Part shown: one piece after another, positions 32,437 through 46,286 of the stretch
Numbering within the stretch: the stretch's first letter is position 1
Layout of the letters: the number at the start of each line of letters is the position of its first letter
Source of the DNA: Sacculina carcini
Lineage: Eukaryota > Arthropoda > Thecostraca > Sacculinidae
Direction: 5' to 3'
Assembly (NCBI GenBank): GCA_916048095.2
Contig: OU696594.1
Location: 3,058,781 to 3,122,780 of the forward strand
DNA length: 64,000 bases
Program-made: the position numbers and the translations under genes
Notes under the pieces: generated by a model
The model's database searches: none
Told to the model about the DNA's origin: nothing
Seen by the model: the letters and a program-made list of their open reading frames with translations, nothing else

Positions 32437-32437
<1 letters not shown>
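32016..32437 (-). pseudogene. LINE tail: RT C-terminus and 3' UTR
   Basis: Reverse reading gives YEERLKVLFLPSLEQRR and, after a frameshift, RGDLINI, the conserved C-terminal helix of LINE reverse transcriptases of the CR1/L2 kind. The 3' part carries TACTCACCTATTTGTACTCA, which I recall from a decapod-crustacean repeat. Heavily decayed. Confidence 0.6.

Positions 32438-32527
<90 letters not shown>
32438..32527. repeat. (GT)n microsatellite
   Basis: About 43 GT units. Long cysteine-valine frames across it are artefacts. Confidence 0.95.
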
Positions 32528-32529
<2 letters not shown>

Positions 32530-33300
32530 TTTTGGCAACAACGCTCAAAGTGTTGAATATAGGCATGTTGGGGTATTGATATTGTTATTCTATTTTCGTG
32601 ATTTTTTCATTTGTTTGTTGTTTATGTTCATCTTATTATCAGTTTATGTATGTGTATGTATGTGTGTGTGTGTGTCAGGTGCGTCAGCCTGCACGTGGCA
32701 TGTGTTTCCTGGTGGGAATGGTCATCAATGTCTATGTGTGTGTGCAAATTATAATGGCCACACTGTGAATGACCTTGACACAAGCGCACGTGCGCGCGTA
32801 TGTACATAATCAATGGTGTTGGGATATATTGACTGGGGAATGTGATTTATTCCCTCTCCATGACAGATTTATACAGATGTTTATTTGTACTGTTGGTTCA
32901 AACTATTAGATATTATATTGATGTTATCAATGTGAATGAACTGTTGAGGCCACAGTGATCTAACTCGTATTTGCACAATAAGCTATTATGATACTCTATT
33001 AATTATTGTTGTGTAGGTGGTGTGTGCGTTGTTTAGTTTGTATATAATCCTTCATTGAGGCTATGTTTATATCTATGCTGTGTTGGTGCTAATGTATATG
33101 GGGAAATATATGTGAAAACATCTTATGAACGTTCAATTTCTTGAATTTTCTCAATTAGCTGATCAGTATTTTGTCAGGTAATTTTTACTGTGAATTCTAT
33201 TCGGGACCACCTGTTTAGGATGCGAAATTGCCCTCGACGTTATACAACAATTTTCGATTATGTTTTGGAGCACTATTTGGTTTCATTGTTTCATGTACTG
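32530..33300. other. Noncoding DNA
   Basis: Only a short GT tract near 32645-32680. A hAT-like fragment CAGTGTTTCTCAAC occurs at 33308-33395 just after it. Confidence 0.4.
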
Positions 33301-33671
33301 ATTATCTCAGTGTTTCTCAACATGGGGTGTATGGAACCCCAGGGGGCCCACTGGATTTTGTTGAGGAACCATGGGATACAACTTAAAAAATGAAGGGGCC
33401 ACCATGTTTTCTCACGAGTCACGAAATATATATGTTGACCCAATTTATTATTCTATGTTGTTATTGTCGATGTTGTTCATTTCAATAGTTTAATCCGCCG
33501 TGACAATGAGACCCCCGGTGTTTGCCTGGCGCGTGTATGTAATCGCCGACGTCCTTGTATATATGTGTACGGTCGTGGCGTTGTTTTGATGGTCGGTGGA
33601 AATAGTCGCCGGCGTACATGAGCTAATCCTCTGGAGAAATCGCGTCGCGACGATCCATGTGTATATAGGTT

Positions 33672-33835
33672 AAGGCCTCAAGTGACAGCTGCTAAGGTTA
33701 AAATGACAACTGCTACACGGGAAGAAGTGGAAGCTTATGAACACACACAGGTGTGCCCCGTGCAGAAACGACCACCGCTACCACCGCAGAAACGACCCTT
33801 TCCATGCTATGGCGCCACAAGGGCGGAGAACGTAT
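33672..33835 (+). repeat. Interspersed repeat, second copy
   Basis: Same TAAGGCCTCAAGTGACAGCT start as 9808-9945; this copy has an extra 20 bp (TAAGGTTAAAATGACAACTG region). Family unknown. Confidence 0.6.
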
Positions 33836-34370
33836 TAGAGAGGGTCTCCTCCCCATAATGCATGACACAGCACATGACTGATATATTGTACCATTTACTG
33901 TTTGGTGGACAGGGACTGTTGGTTTATAGAATTCACCCAATGAAATTCTCCTCCGCCGGGTCACGAGGACTAAGGGGGCAAGGACTGTTTGTGGGGGGCC
34001 AGAAGGTCTTACAGTTGAAGGTCATGGCAAGAAAACGTTTTAGAGACACTGGATTATCTGGCAAACTCACAGTCGTCTGCATTTCTGAGCGCTTGTATTG
34101 GACACACACACACTTATTTTACAACACACGACGTGTCTCGCACACATAGACGATCAGTATTTGTGATAGAGGGTGATTCGGGAAGAGAGGTGGTGGGACG
34201 AGACTAGAGGTACTGGTAGAAAACGGTGGCAGTTTGGCGTGCGGACGACGCGTGCTGGGCTTCTACAGTGCAGTGCGCCCAGTGCGCCCATACTGCCGGT
34301 CTCACTCGTAGCCGGAATGTGGTGCCTGTTGACAAACCGACCAGTGCGTGTAAATATCGAAACTCTGGAC

Positions 34371-34516
34371 ATTGCGCCTCAGGTACGTTTGGTCCCGCTT
34401 CAGTCCCGGTTCTCTTTGCCTTTGCAAAGAACTTAGCCTAACCAGCCTTATCTAACCCAACATAGAAAAATAGGGAGCCGAAACTCAAACGGCACCAAAC
34501 GTACCTGAAGCGCAAT
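34371..34516. repeat. Palindromic MITE, GGTACGTTTGGTCCCG family
   Basis: Left end ATTGCGCCTCAGGTACGTTT, right end reverse complement of ATTGCGCTTCAGGTACGTTT. About 146 bp, no coding. A second copy sits at 38363-38518 in a myosin intron. Confidence 0.72.
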
Positions 34517-34584
34517 ATTGTTTTCCAAATATATTCATCATTATCGCCTGTGTATGATTTATCCTGTATCTTATTATTATTTTG

Positions 34585-34745
34585 TTTTCGAACTGTCTTC
34601 TCTCTGGAATTGTTTACTTTTTTATCTTTCTCTCTACAAATTTTGGGCGTTTCCAGTAAATGGGGCCACCGCAGGGTGGTAATAGTGCTTGCACTCTTCC
34701 CCCATGCTACTGGACTTGCCTGTAATTAATAATAATAATAATATA
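34585..34745 (+). repeat. SINE-like repeat with (TAA)n tail
   Basis: Core GTTTCCAGT, CCGCAGGGTGGTAATAGTGC and ATGCTACTGGA, then AATTAATAATAATAAT. Same family as 56540-56680. Confidence 0.65.
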
Positions 34746-35159
34746 GTTATGGCAATGGACGGTTTTATGATTCAACATCGTGGCGCCACAAGGCCATTTA
34801 TCTCATCTCCCTGTGATCTCGTATGAAATCGCTCAAAAGTGGCCATATGTTTATTAGGTATATTCCATCGATATCAACGCAATATTTTCCAAAAAATAAT
34901 TAATTGATTGATTTCAATTAATTGATAGCTTGAAAGAGTTATGATAGGAAATGATATGATATCGTATGTGAAATGATAAACAAGCTTGAAAGTGAATGGG
35001 TCAATCCATTTGCTTGAATTACTTCATTTCAGTCGTTTGGCAATAATGTGCCCCTGTCGAGAAGAAATAGATTGGTGTTTATTGGTAACTGGTACCTTAA
35101 TTGTTTTTTAACTGTTTCTGTTATACTAATGTGTGTTGTTATGTGAATGCTTTCGTGCG

Positions 35160-35325
35160 AGATGAGAGAGTGAGGTTTTGTGTGAGCGAGTCAGTATGCT
35201 TGGTTGTGTGTCGTTTACTGTGTTTATAGGTGTGTCTGTATGTGTGTATGAGTGTCATGCTGACGAGTGGTCGTGCCCTGCGGCGGCGAGCGGGTGACCG
35301 GCTCGCCGCTGATTGGTTGTTGCGA

Positions 35326-35362
<37 letters not shown>

Positions 35363-35470
35363 TCTCGTGTGTGAATCGTGTACGTGGTGTGACGTCTTGT
35401 AGGCGCCCGTGAGGCAGTGATGCCCACGCGCGCCTGTCTGTAAATATAGTTTAGTATTTTGTTGTTTTCT
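35160..35470 (+). repeat. GT-rich interspersed repeat, copy 2
   Basis: Same block order as 7880-8375: CGGCGGCGAGCG core, GCTGATTGGTTGTTGCG, GT tract, CCCACGCGCG and a TTTAGTATT tail. It abuts the last recognised myosin exon and would donate the stop codon in a read-through transcript. Confidence 0.7.
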
Positions 35471-35489
35471 TCATGTGCTTGGAACATAC

Positions 35490-35591
35490 CGGAGTATTAC
35501 CGCGCACCACCGAGGCGCCTCTGCCACGAGCCCTGAACTTGGCCAGGGTTTGTTCGGCTAGTTCACATCGCTCGCCGGACTCGTCCATCTC
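35490..35591 (-). CDS. Mhc: Mhc exon 29: tailpiece
   Basis: 34 codons, phase 0 at both ends: begins [14 protein letters not shown] (the conserved ELEEAEERADLAEQ position), then [17 protein letters not shown]. Followed by a strong donor GTATGT; without splicing it reads 12 more codons to a TAA at 35451-35453. The terminal exon used after splicing was not found. Confidence 0.85.
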
Positions 35592-38500
35592 CTGTGTCAA
35601 CAGTGGTCAAACATCATTCAGGCGCTCTACATCAAAATCTACACTAGCCGCCGCAACGTTTTCCAGGCACGAGTGTTGATATCATACGTTTACATGTAAA
35701 TTGGTCATAAATTGGAAGACCCTGGCTTTCAACATCACGAGCTAACTATAAATACTTTAGCATGACCGACAGTGAACCCAATATGTTGACTTCTACCAGG
35801 ATACTTGAAATTATCAGGTGAAGTATTGTTTGAGCATCATTAGAGGTCGGTTTTTGTTTTGTACGAACCGTTCTCTGTCGTGTAAGCTACAAATCATTTG
35901 GTTCCAACGCTTCCAGCTATGGGTAGTCAAAAATTACCATTAAATAATTATGTCAAGAATAATCAATTATCACAAATGTGGTGTTTCACTTCCATGCTGT
36001 CAATACAGGAATATTTGTGTTATTTTGGCACCCACTGTATATTACACTATATTCTGGATTATGCTGTCCGTTTATTGTATAATACACTAAATGGTGTACC
36101 ATTATTTTAGATCAGTTCGTTTGGATGAAGTAATTTGGCTGATAAAGCTGGTTTGCGGGTACATTGTCCAATTTAATTTACTCTATAACACAATTTCTAA
36201 TGAGTGAATTGACATTTTAGTTGTGGCGCATAGTGGTGGATTAAATTATACACAATTCTTAATCCTAATACAATCAATTTCCCAAAATCGAAATTCTTAA
36301 TCTTTATTATAATACATAATTTATTCATAATTCTTGATTTATTATGAAGCATTCGATTAAAATAGAGTATTTGTACTCAAACTCAGCGTCAGGGAATATT
36401 TTTGTATGCATTTTAGTATGCGAAAAGTATATGAGCGACATCCTAATTTACGTTTGCGGCTTTTTCTTTATATCACTTCATGCGATTGCTAATTTTCCGC
36501 TCCAATCTTCATTTAGGGATTTCTGTTTTGTTCTACAGTATAACAAGTAATGGGAAATATGCTTCAGAAAGTTCATGTTTTCAGAAAATTTTCACAACAC
36601 TCTGCGCATTGTGGCGCATTTCTCCTAATCGTTATTTTTTACCAAAGGCGGAACTGAAAACATTGATTGTGGGTGAATTATTCACTGTTTAATTAGTTAT
36701 TTATTTACTTATTGTTATTTATTTATTTATTGTTATTTATTTATTTATATTTATATATTTATTGTTATTTATTTAATTATTGTTATTTATTTAATTATTG
36801 TTATTTATTTAATTATTGTTAATTATTTATTTAATCATTGTTAATTATTTAGTTACTTATTATTAATTATTTCTTTATCAATTATTTATTTATTATTCAT
36901 TTAGGTATCTGGACTGCATATCACATTCAGTAGTGGGAATATTTGATATACCAGCATACTGCCCTGTGTCCTAGCATTTTTACAATAAAAAGATCAAATA
37001 GATCTATTTAAGTGAATAAACTACATTTACCGTTTGTACTTATGTACGAATTTATAGCTGTTGGCGGTAAATGTCAATGATAAAATTTGTGGATGTTTTT
37101 TTCGTCCTTGCTAGCTCGTATTCTTCTTGTTTGTGAGCTCCCGTTTTAATATTATTATTATTTTTGTATCTCTTTATCACATGTTTATCGCGTCTTGGCT
37201 GATTAGTGCGCTTTATCAAATACACGGTTTGTTTGTTTGTTTGTAAGGTCAAATAAGGCGTACGTTCTAGTATAGTGGCTCTTCACTTTTTTTCTGATTC
37301 CTCAATTTTAAATGAGCCATCTCTTCATTTCCCACAACAGCGCTGATAAGTTCAATAAATTTAATTGGTACATCAAAGTAAATGTCAAGAAGACAATAGA
37401 AACAAGAGTTAACAAATTTGAATTGATAAGAACACACATAGTTGTCCTGTTCTGTCCGATCTTTAGCTTCCCACTTGACAACTCTTCCATTCCCCACCAG
37501 TGCGGAATTCCCTACACAGGTTAAGAACCACTGTTCTAGTGTATTCACACGTGTATAATTTGGTTGCACTTATCACCATTCGACTGATCTGTATTGAACC
37601 ATTACTCAAGCACCCAGCATGCGTTCTGTTCAGCACGTGCCATTACAAACCTGCTGAGATTTCCTGAATTTGGCCAGATTGAGAGCGGCGATCTCTTCAG
37701 CTTCCTCAATCTGCCGCTTGTAAGTTTTGATCTTTTGTTGCAGTTTGTCGACCACATCCTGCATGCGCTCGTGATTCTTGCGATCCTCGTCTCCCTGAAT
37801 TGCCGCAAATATAATGTTAACTGGCGTTGTTACTTGGCGTTGAATAACTAGGAAATAATCGTACAGCATCAAAGACGAAACAAAATTGATAACAGTTTGA
37901 TAAAATACAGACGGGTTAACTTGGACGAAATCGTTTCTCAGCGGTGAAGATATTGCTGAAAATTCCATGGTGTTATCGGAACATGTATTTATCGAATTGG
38001 TATTCATTTTCTACTATCTGACCTGGAAGCTCAACTCCTTGATGCGTCGCTCGGTCTTGCGTAGGTTTCCTAGCGTCTCGCTATGGCGTCGCTGTTCTGT
38101 GTCCAGCTCTGTCTCCAACGTTCTCAGGCGATCCTCCAGCTTCTGCACCATCTTGCGTCCATTCTTGATTGCCACCTGTTCTGCTTCGTCCACTCGATTC
38201 TACATTGCCGCACATACACACACGTACGGGATCAGCAGCAAAGTTCTGTAATTGCTTACATTTCAGTGTGAGGAATTCAGCATGCCAAGCCTTTCTTCAT
38301 TGTATTTCTTGTTCAACCATACTTTTTAACTGATTCTTTGTCAAATTTGGGGCAAGGCATTATTACGCCCCTGGTACGTTTGGTCCCGGTTTTTTTCTCT
38401 TTCCTTACCAACGTAACCTAACTAATCTAACTTAACCCAACCTTAGCTAACCTAACAATGAAATAGAAAAAGAGTCGGGACTGAAGGCAGTCGGGACCAA

Positions 38501-41500
38501 GCGTACCTGGGCGTAACATGCTGGTGCCCTAAAATGTACTGCACGGTGTCAGGATTGCATGATTTGTGAGATAACGTGAACCAACTCAACACCACTCCCG
38601 AGAAAAAACTGAGGTTTTTATCAATTTATTTTCACCTGCAGTTCTTTGACGTGAGTCTCCAGCGAGCGACGAGATTTCTCCTGATGCTGAGCATTCTCCT
38701 GTTCAGCTCTCAGCTCGTCGGCCAATCTGGCAGTCACATTCACGGCACGTTTAAATATGCAGCATTGTTGAAGTGTGAACAATTCTTCAATATCGTTCAA
38801 TTCTTCCTATGTCCCGCCATCCTGACATCTTTAAACTTCTTTGTTGTATTTTGTGCTGAATGTTTATTATGTGTGGCTTGGCCAATACATGAGGATGATT
38901 ATATTGTTGTTCTACGTTGTGTTTGAGCATCTGTTGGAAGTCTGCAATACTATATTTTATTTTCACTTTTATCGTACTCTGGCTCGCACTTTCCTTTCCA
39001 CCAGTTTATGTATTTTAAGAATAAGTGTGCTCGTGTTTGTGCTTACTGGGTTATGATCTATTTTGTGCCAGCTAGTCCTCCACAATTAATGGGAATAGAG
39101 GAAAATTTCTTATATCCGGGGAAAATTACACGCAAAGCATAGAAGACGGGTCCAAAGAAATACTATCTTATATGCGAATTTCTCATATATCCGGGGTTCT
39201 CTTATAAGCGGGGTTCATTCCCACATGTTTGAGGATTGTTTGCTGATAATTCACAATGGTGATCCATAGTCTTACAAAACAAGCATTAAGCCATTGGTGA
39301 CAACAATGTGGCATTGTCATACACATCGGTTTTGTACTTTCACACTTGTGAACTGTTGGAGTACAAAATATTAGCCATAGTCCTAACATTTCATATTTGG
39401 ACAGTGTCGGCGCCAAGTGGCGTTTGGAGTGCTGAAGCCCCTCACCCTCAAATTTGCCAAGACGGGCGGTCCCCTCCAAAAAAATCCTGACCATGAAGGC
39501 TTCGAGTGTAGTTTCTAATGTTTCGCCAAGCCCACGCATCATTTTCCGTAGCCCCACCCCCTCAACCCTTCCAAAGGAAAAGTCCTGGCGCCTCCACTGC
39601 AGTTGGGGCCTGTCAAACAAGGATATTCTGGTTCTGGTACAATCAGAGTTTATTTCAGTCCACTACAGCTATACAGAGGTGAACTTTGTTCAAGGAACAA
39701 ATTACATACAATTTTCCAACCAGCAAGAAAAAGTTATCCCAACAAAGTGTATATATATATATATATATATGTATATGAAATCACGCATTATGGTAGCATA
39801 TGGTCATTTTTCATACGAATGGTATTCGATCATCAATCGAGTGCTATATAATCATTAAATGCTAAATATCTCCATTTGTTGAATGGCAAATATTTACTAT
39901 ATTGATTAAATCACTTTGGTTCTCGTACATTTGGATGATATCATTCCAAAATTATTCATTATATTGATTGATCTACATGATAAATATCGTGTGAAATTTC
40001 ATGTGCTGATACCTGGCGGCGTCAACCATAGCTTTTTTAGCTTTCTCTTCTGAGTTGCGAGCTTCGTTGAGCATTTCGTCGAGGTCAGTATGCAGCGTGT
40101 TGATCTCGCTGTCCAGTTTTCTGTTTGCAGCACTCACAGCAGCCAGATTGTTCTGCGTATCGGCCAAGTGGTCGCTGCAGTTAACCAGCTCGGTCTCCGC
40201 CTGTTTTCACAGTCCGACGTCAGCATCGTTGTTTGAACATTGTTTGTGAGGCAAAATAGGGTGGAGCCCCGATATAAGAGAGTTGTCGGGAGTGGAGAAA
40301 AAGTTTCTCTTGTATCCGGGGAAAATTACACGTAAAGTATAGAAGACGGTCCCGCAGAAATACTCTGTTATAAGCAGAGTTCTCTCATAACCGGAGTTAT
40401 AATACTCGGGTCTCTTCTATCCGGGTTACACTGAATCATTAGTTTCTCTACTCCATTTTTAAAACAATAAACATACGATATTATATCAGAAAAACGCTGC
40501 TTTTCAATCAGGATGGCTTTAGTTTCTTCTTTGCTCATACTTTTTCCAATCGTCTTGAATAATTAATAAAAATCACCTGGCGACGTCCGCGATCGGCCTG
40601 TTCCAGAAGCATGCGACTCTCGTCCAACTCTCCATGCAGAGCGTTCGAGCGTCGCTCCGATATGCCCAGCTGCTCGCGAACGTCGCCGCGGTTGCGCTGC
40701 TCCTCGCTCACTCGACCTTGCAGCTCGCGTATCTCGTTCTGGTAACGCTTGGCGTTCTTTTGTGCCTCGCCGCTGGCCTTGTTGGCGTGATCCAGTGCAA
40801 TCTCCAGCTCGGATATGTCCGACTCGAGTTTCTTCTTCATACGCAGCCCCTCAGCTCGACCCTTGGCTTCAGTCTCAAGAGAGGACTGCATTGCATCCAG
40901 TTGTTTCTGATGTGTCTTTCTGCAAAATGCAATTAATAATTATTTTATCTCTTCATCGCATAGTCAGTATCAGTTTGATATTGATATCAGTAAAAGTTAT
41001 AATACAGGTTGATCCCTGTTAAAACATGGTAATTTATTTATCGATACTGTGTATAATGTGTATCAATCGTGATCGACGGCCAGTGAAACCTTTATTTTGA
41101 CTTCGAGTTATTTTGACTTGTCGAGTTCTGCAATCAATTCGTTGCAATTTTTCAGGGGTGTACTAATTTATTCCATTATATTGTAAGTTTATCTTTGAAA
41201 CCGAAGACGTTGCCGCGCACATACGCACCTGGTGTTAATGAATTCTTCCTCTTTTTCATGGATGCGTTGCTCTATTTCCTGACGGACGTGCGACATCTCC
41301 AGTTGTTCCTTGAGCACCTTGCTCTCCTCCTGTTCAAGAGCAGCTTCGGCTTCCTCGAGAGCTGCCTGTAATTCGTCTTTCTCTACCTCGAGCAGACGCT
41401 TACGCTTCTCTATTTCGTGCACATTGCGACCTCCTTCGGTTATTTGGTCCATCAGGTCCTGTTGTTATTCCCACATATTACGACAATCAGCGCCAACCTC

Positions 41501-41747
41501 ATAAAGTTCAATTTCTCATCTTCTATATACAGAATGGCCCTTACACACCAACAGGTCGGCTTTTTTAATTAAAAGTGTTTGTTTGGAACGGAAAATGTTG
41601 ACAAGTTGCAAATGTTGAGCAAAATGCTTCTTCAGAATATTCTATTCTAGCGTTAATACTCCCATGTTTGTGCAAATATTTATAACTCCAGGCAATTATT
41701 GGTCAAACAATGCTATATGTAAATGTTCTTATAGGATGATAAATAAC

Positions 41748-41824
<77 letters not shown>

Positions 41825-44800
41825 AATGATAAATATTATATGTATGAGAAGAGGTTAATCCGACTACGAGTGTGAATTACGAGTTCTTTCCCCGAACGAA
41901 TATAATTTGTAACTCCAGGTCTCCTTGTATATAATAATTACGACACCCCTTGGTCAAAGATTCCTTTCAGAATGTATCGTGTATGAACAGGTAAATATAA
42001 AAGAATAATTTGTTTTATCGTCGCATCACACGGTATTGCACTACTCATCAACGTGTTTGTACATCAACAAACCTTGATCTCATCAGTCAGCATCTTGTTT
42101 TCTCTTCTGACCGCGTCCAGATGGTCTTGAGACTCATCGGCCGCCGCCTTCACCCTGAATAGTTCGGTGCTATAGTTGCGGCATTCTTTCTGAGTGGCGT
42201 CCAGCTCGGCTGACAGATCGTCCACCTTCATCTTCCACTCGCCGATCACTTTGTCGAAGTTGCGCGCCTTCTTCTCCATGGAGTTGGCCAGTTGTTGTGC
42301 CCTATCAACTTCCACATGCATGTCGTCGATCTGACCGTTGAGACCAGATCGCGTTTTCTCCAGATGCACGTTTTTAGCATTGAGCCCTTCCAGTTGCTCT
42401 TCGGATTCCTGCAGACGCGCCAACATCTTGCGTCGAATGTTCTCCAGCTCCTCGGCTCTTCACACAGAGACGCACACACATACACATGCATGCATGTAGA
42501 CACACAATTTAGTTCAAGCTTTTTTATTTGATCTAAATATTTACTGTGTATATATTTACGACACATGAAATTGTTTCAATTGTTTACCTGGCGGCTCCAT
42601 CCTGTTCGAATTTCTGTTTCCACATTTGGGCGTCAGCGGTGGATTTTGATACCTGGCGCTGGAAGTCCATTTTTTGTTCGGTTTCTTCGGCCAGCTACAC
42701 ACACAAGCACATATTCACAATTGTAGGCTTATAAAGGCATATCTGTATGTTCCTTTAACTACCGTTTATATACGTATCAAGAAATTATGCAAGAGATTCG
42801 TCTCTTGTCTGATTGTAAGGTTGTGTGCGTGTGTGCCAGCCAATGCATGAGGCTTTGACTCGACCTGTGTTAACGTTTGCAGCGTGTTCATAACGTGTAT
42901 TTGCCCTTATGTATTGATGATGGGATCAGCTTGCCGCTGATTGGTCCCCTCATTGGTTGCTGTGTGAGTGCCTGGGCTGTTTGTGCGTGTGTGTGTTTTC
43001 GTATGTGACGGTGTGAGCGTAAATGTGTGTGGAAGGAGTTGTGTTTGAGCCCCGGTAGTGAAGTGAGGTTTTGTAAGCTCCCGTGTGGGTTGGTGATGCC
43101 CCGGGCACATGTCTATAAATAGCACATAAATGTCTATAAATAGCACAATATGCACATGTCCGCGTACAGTCGGTCCTCCAAAAAGCGGACTCGAAGGGAT
43201 CGAGAAAAAATTCCGCTATTCGGATGTTTAAATAACATGTATTTGATAGGCTTCTGATCGGGACCAAGAAATATTTCCGCTTTGGAGGATTCCTTTATTT
43301 GGAGGTTCCACTGTATTTTGATTTTATTTTTACATCTGCTGAATGTGACTCACCTGTTGTCTCATGGAGTCGAGATGGTGCTCCAAGTTGCGATATTTGC
43401 CAAGAATCGTAGATCTTTCTCGAGCCTCGTCATCAGCGCTTCTTCTCATCTCCTCGAGCTGCTCGTTCAGGGAGATTTTCAGTTTGCTCATCTGCGACAC
43501 CTGCACTTCCGCTTCTTCCAACTGTCAACACGCGCACGTGCAGCAGTTGCAACAGCTGGTGTCAATTGATTGCAATAGCGTTATTGAGCGTCCACTCATG
43601 GGAGAGGTGGCATTGACATAGATGGCTAGTTATATGAAAATCGGATTACTGGTAAAATCGTGCTGCTGAATTTCGCTGCTAACGACTCAGTGAATGCTAC
43701 TAATATCTTGGGAGTGGCCCATTACAAACGTCATCCTACTAGACCAGGAATATGATGACTAAGCAATGATATTGATGTTTCGATTACCTGGTGCATGAGG
43801 TCAGCGTTGTCCAGCGTCATCTTCTTCTTGGACATGTCGAAGTCATTGATTGTTCGATGCACTTCGTCCAATTTGGCCGTGATCTCGTTAACCTGTTGCT
43901 GCACCATTTTGTTGCTCTTGTCGGTTGATTGCTGTTGCCAAACATGAAAATTAATCAATGTGGAATCGAAGACAACATTTATCTGCACGGAGTGTTGTAC
44001 GATGCTCTTGTACAGGGCCGTTACAAGGTATTATGCCCCCCCCGAAGGCAATAATTGGAGCCCCCATTATAAATGAAGCACCATTATTATAGTGACACGA
44101 CTTTGAAAATATGATAATTTAAAATATTTACGAGCAACTCCTTGGTCTCCTAGGAACTAACGGTACTTTTATGCGCTACTTTATGATAAGTTTCAATAGG
44201 ATGCGTGAGACAACGAGGCCTCTCATCACTCTCCCTTACCTCGACCGGGAGGTGCGGCAGGCGGCTGCAACGGTTATGCTGTTTTGTTTAATATTTTGCT
44301 AATTGTTTTTGTCAGTATAATCTAGCCCATTGTAAGTGCCTTGGACGCTCATGCTTTTCGGAGATAATCACTGGAAGTACGAAAGTACTGAAGGGTATTG
44401 AATTCGAATTGAGGCCTCATAATTTGAGGCATACCGGTCAGTCAGTGTCAACTACAATGTGTCAGTGTGCACTACTGAATGATGTGTTTCAATTGGCACT
44501 ATTCTACGCAACAAAAAAACAGCAGATGTTGATCTATAGAGAATATACAAAAAAGATGGTTATTTTGCTTTTGATGATGTTTAGCTCTGCGTTCAGTTGA
44601 CTGAGTCAGATGATAAATCTAGCTAAAGATTAGCTAAATATTTTCTATGCTCTATGAGCGCAACATTCTATGTGGTCTTTGGTCAGCTCGGGTTCTATCA
44701 AAAAGCATAAGAAGAGTGTTGATTGAAAAGCGTTCGTTGCTTTTCTGGACATTGGTTAGACTCACCATCTATCGTGGTTTTGTGCTGATCGAATTTGAAG

Positions 44801-45748
44801 GAAAACCGAATTGACCAACTACAATACATGAGTATCCGTTATGATATCAATACAGACTATGCTCCACTAGTGGATCAGTCTACGCAAGATAGTCAAACTG
44901 CCATTTGCACATTACTTTTTCCCTGTTGACCATTTCGACTGCCTGGCGCGCGTCATGAGCTTCGTTAGCCAGTTGTGTACGCTCTTTCTCCATTCTGAAT
45001 ACATCGACACGCGTCGTCAAATATAGATCAGTAATCAAACCAGCCGCACTTGAAATTATTCGTGTTTAATTGCAATTAACAAGCATCAGCATCGTCTTTG
45101 CGAGATGAAACAGCGAAGTGCAACAATCAAATGACGCTAGTCGTGAGAGCCAGGACCGGTTCTAAGCAAAAGCAAATTATACAGCCAACTAGGGCTTCCG
45201 ATTATTGGCGGTCTCGCACTGAACTAATGAGAATACTTATAAACATTGTGCTAATCATGAATGATTGGAAATAGACATCGTCCTGTCTCTGAATTATTTA
45301 GGATTTGATCGAGACTTTGCTGTCATTAAATCTTCAATTGTCAATATTTGTTCATAGTTTATGACGCATATACGAATATGCCTATCCTCATTAATTAATG
45401 TGTCTGTGTGTATGATGTTTTTAATAAACCACACAATTTATGTGTATGTATGTTTGTGTGTGTGTGTGTTGTCCGCATGTTTGTTTTCCCTTAGCGGTGT
45501 GTTATATCTATTTGTTTTTATGTTTTGCTCCACGATTTGTGTTTTCGCGTGTGCGTTATAATGTGCGCTAGAATGGCAGTGTAAAATAATCCTATTTACT
45601 GCTTGTGGTGTGATCGTGTGCAGTAAGAGTGTATGTGAGAGATTGTGTCTGAGTGCGTGAACGTGTTAGTGTGTATATGTGTGATCGTGTATGGTTGAAT
45701 TGCGTATTGCGTGCGAGAGTGTGTGAGCGAGTGTATATAGTTGTGTCG

Positions 45749-45779
<31 letters not shown>

Positions 45780-46253
45780 TCAAGTGTTGATGCCCCGCGG
45801 CGGCGAGCGAGTGACTGGCCCGCCGCTGATTGGTTGTTTCGGTGGATGTGAGGCCTGTGCATGTGTGTGTGTGTGTGTGCTCCCGTATGTCACGGTTTGA
45901 GCGTGAAGTCGTGTTGGTGGTCTGGTCGTGTTGTGATGTCGTGTTGGCGCGCGTGGGCATCACTGCCCCACGTGCCCCCGTCTGTAATATATTTTAGTTT
46001 TTTGTTCGTTTACACTGCTATAATCTGTTTTTTTCGTTTCATCGGGGACCACCAAGTTCACATTACTTAAGATTTGCACCTAGCCGTCTTGGGATAGTGT
46101 AGTGTAGGAGTGATGTGTGAAGCTCACTTGGACTTGCTCTTGTTGAGCTGATCAACTTGCTCGGAAAGCTCGGCCACAGCTTCCTGTTGCTTGCGTCGCA
46201 GCATGGCCGTTGCAGACTCGTGCAATATCGACTGCAACGTGGCACACACACAC

Positions 46254-46286
<33 letters not shown>

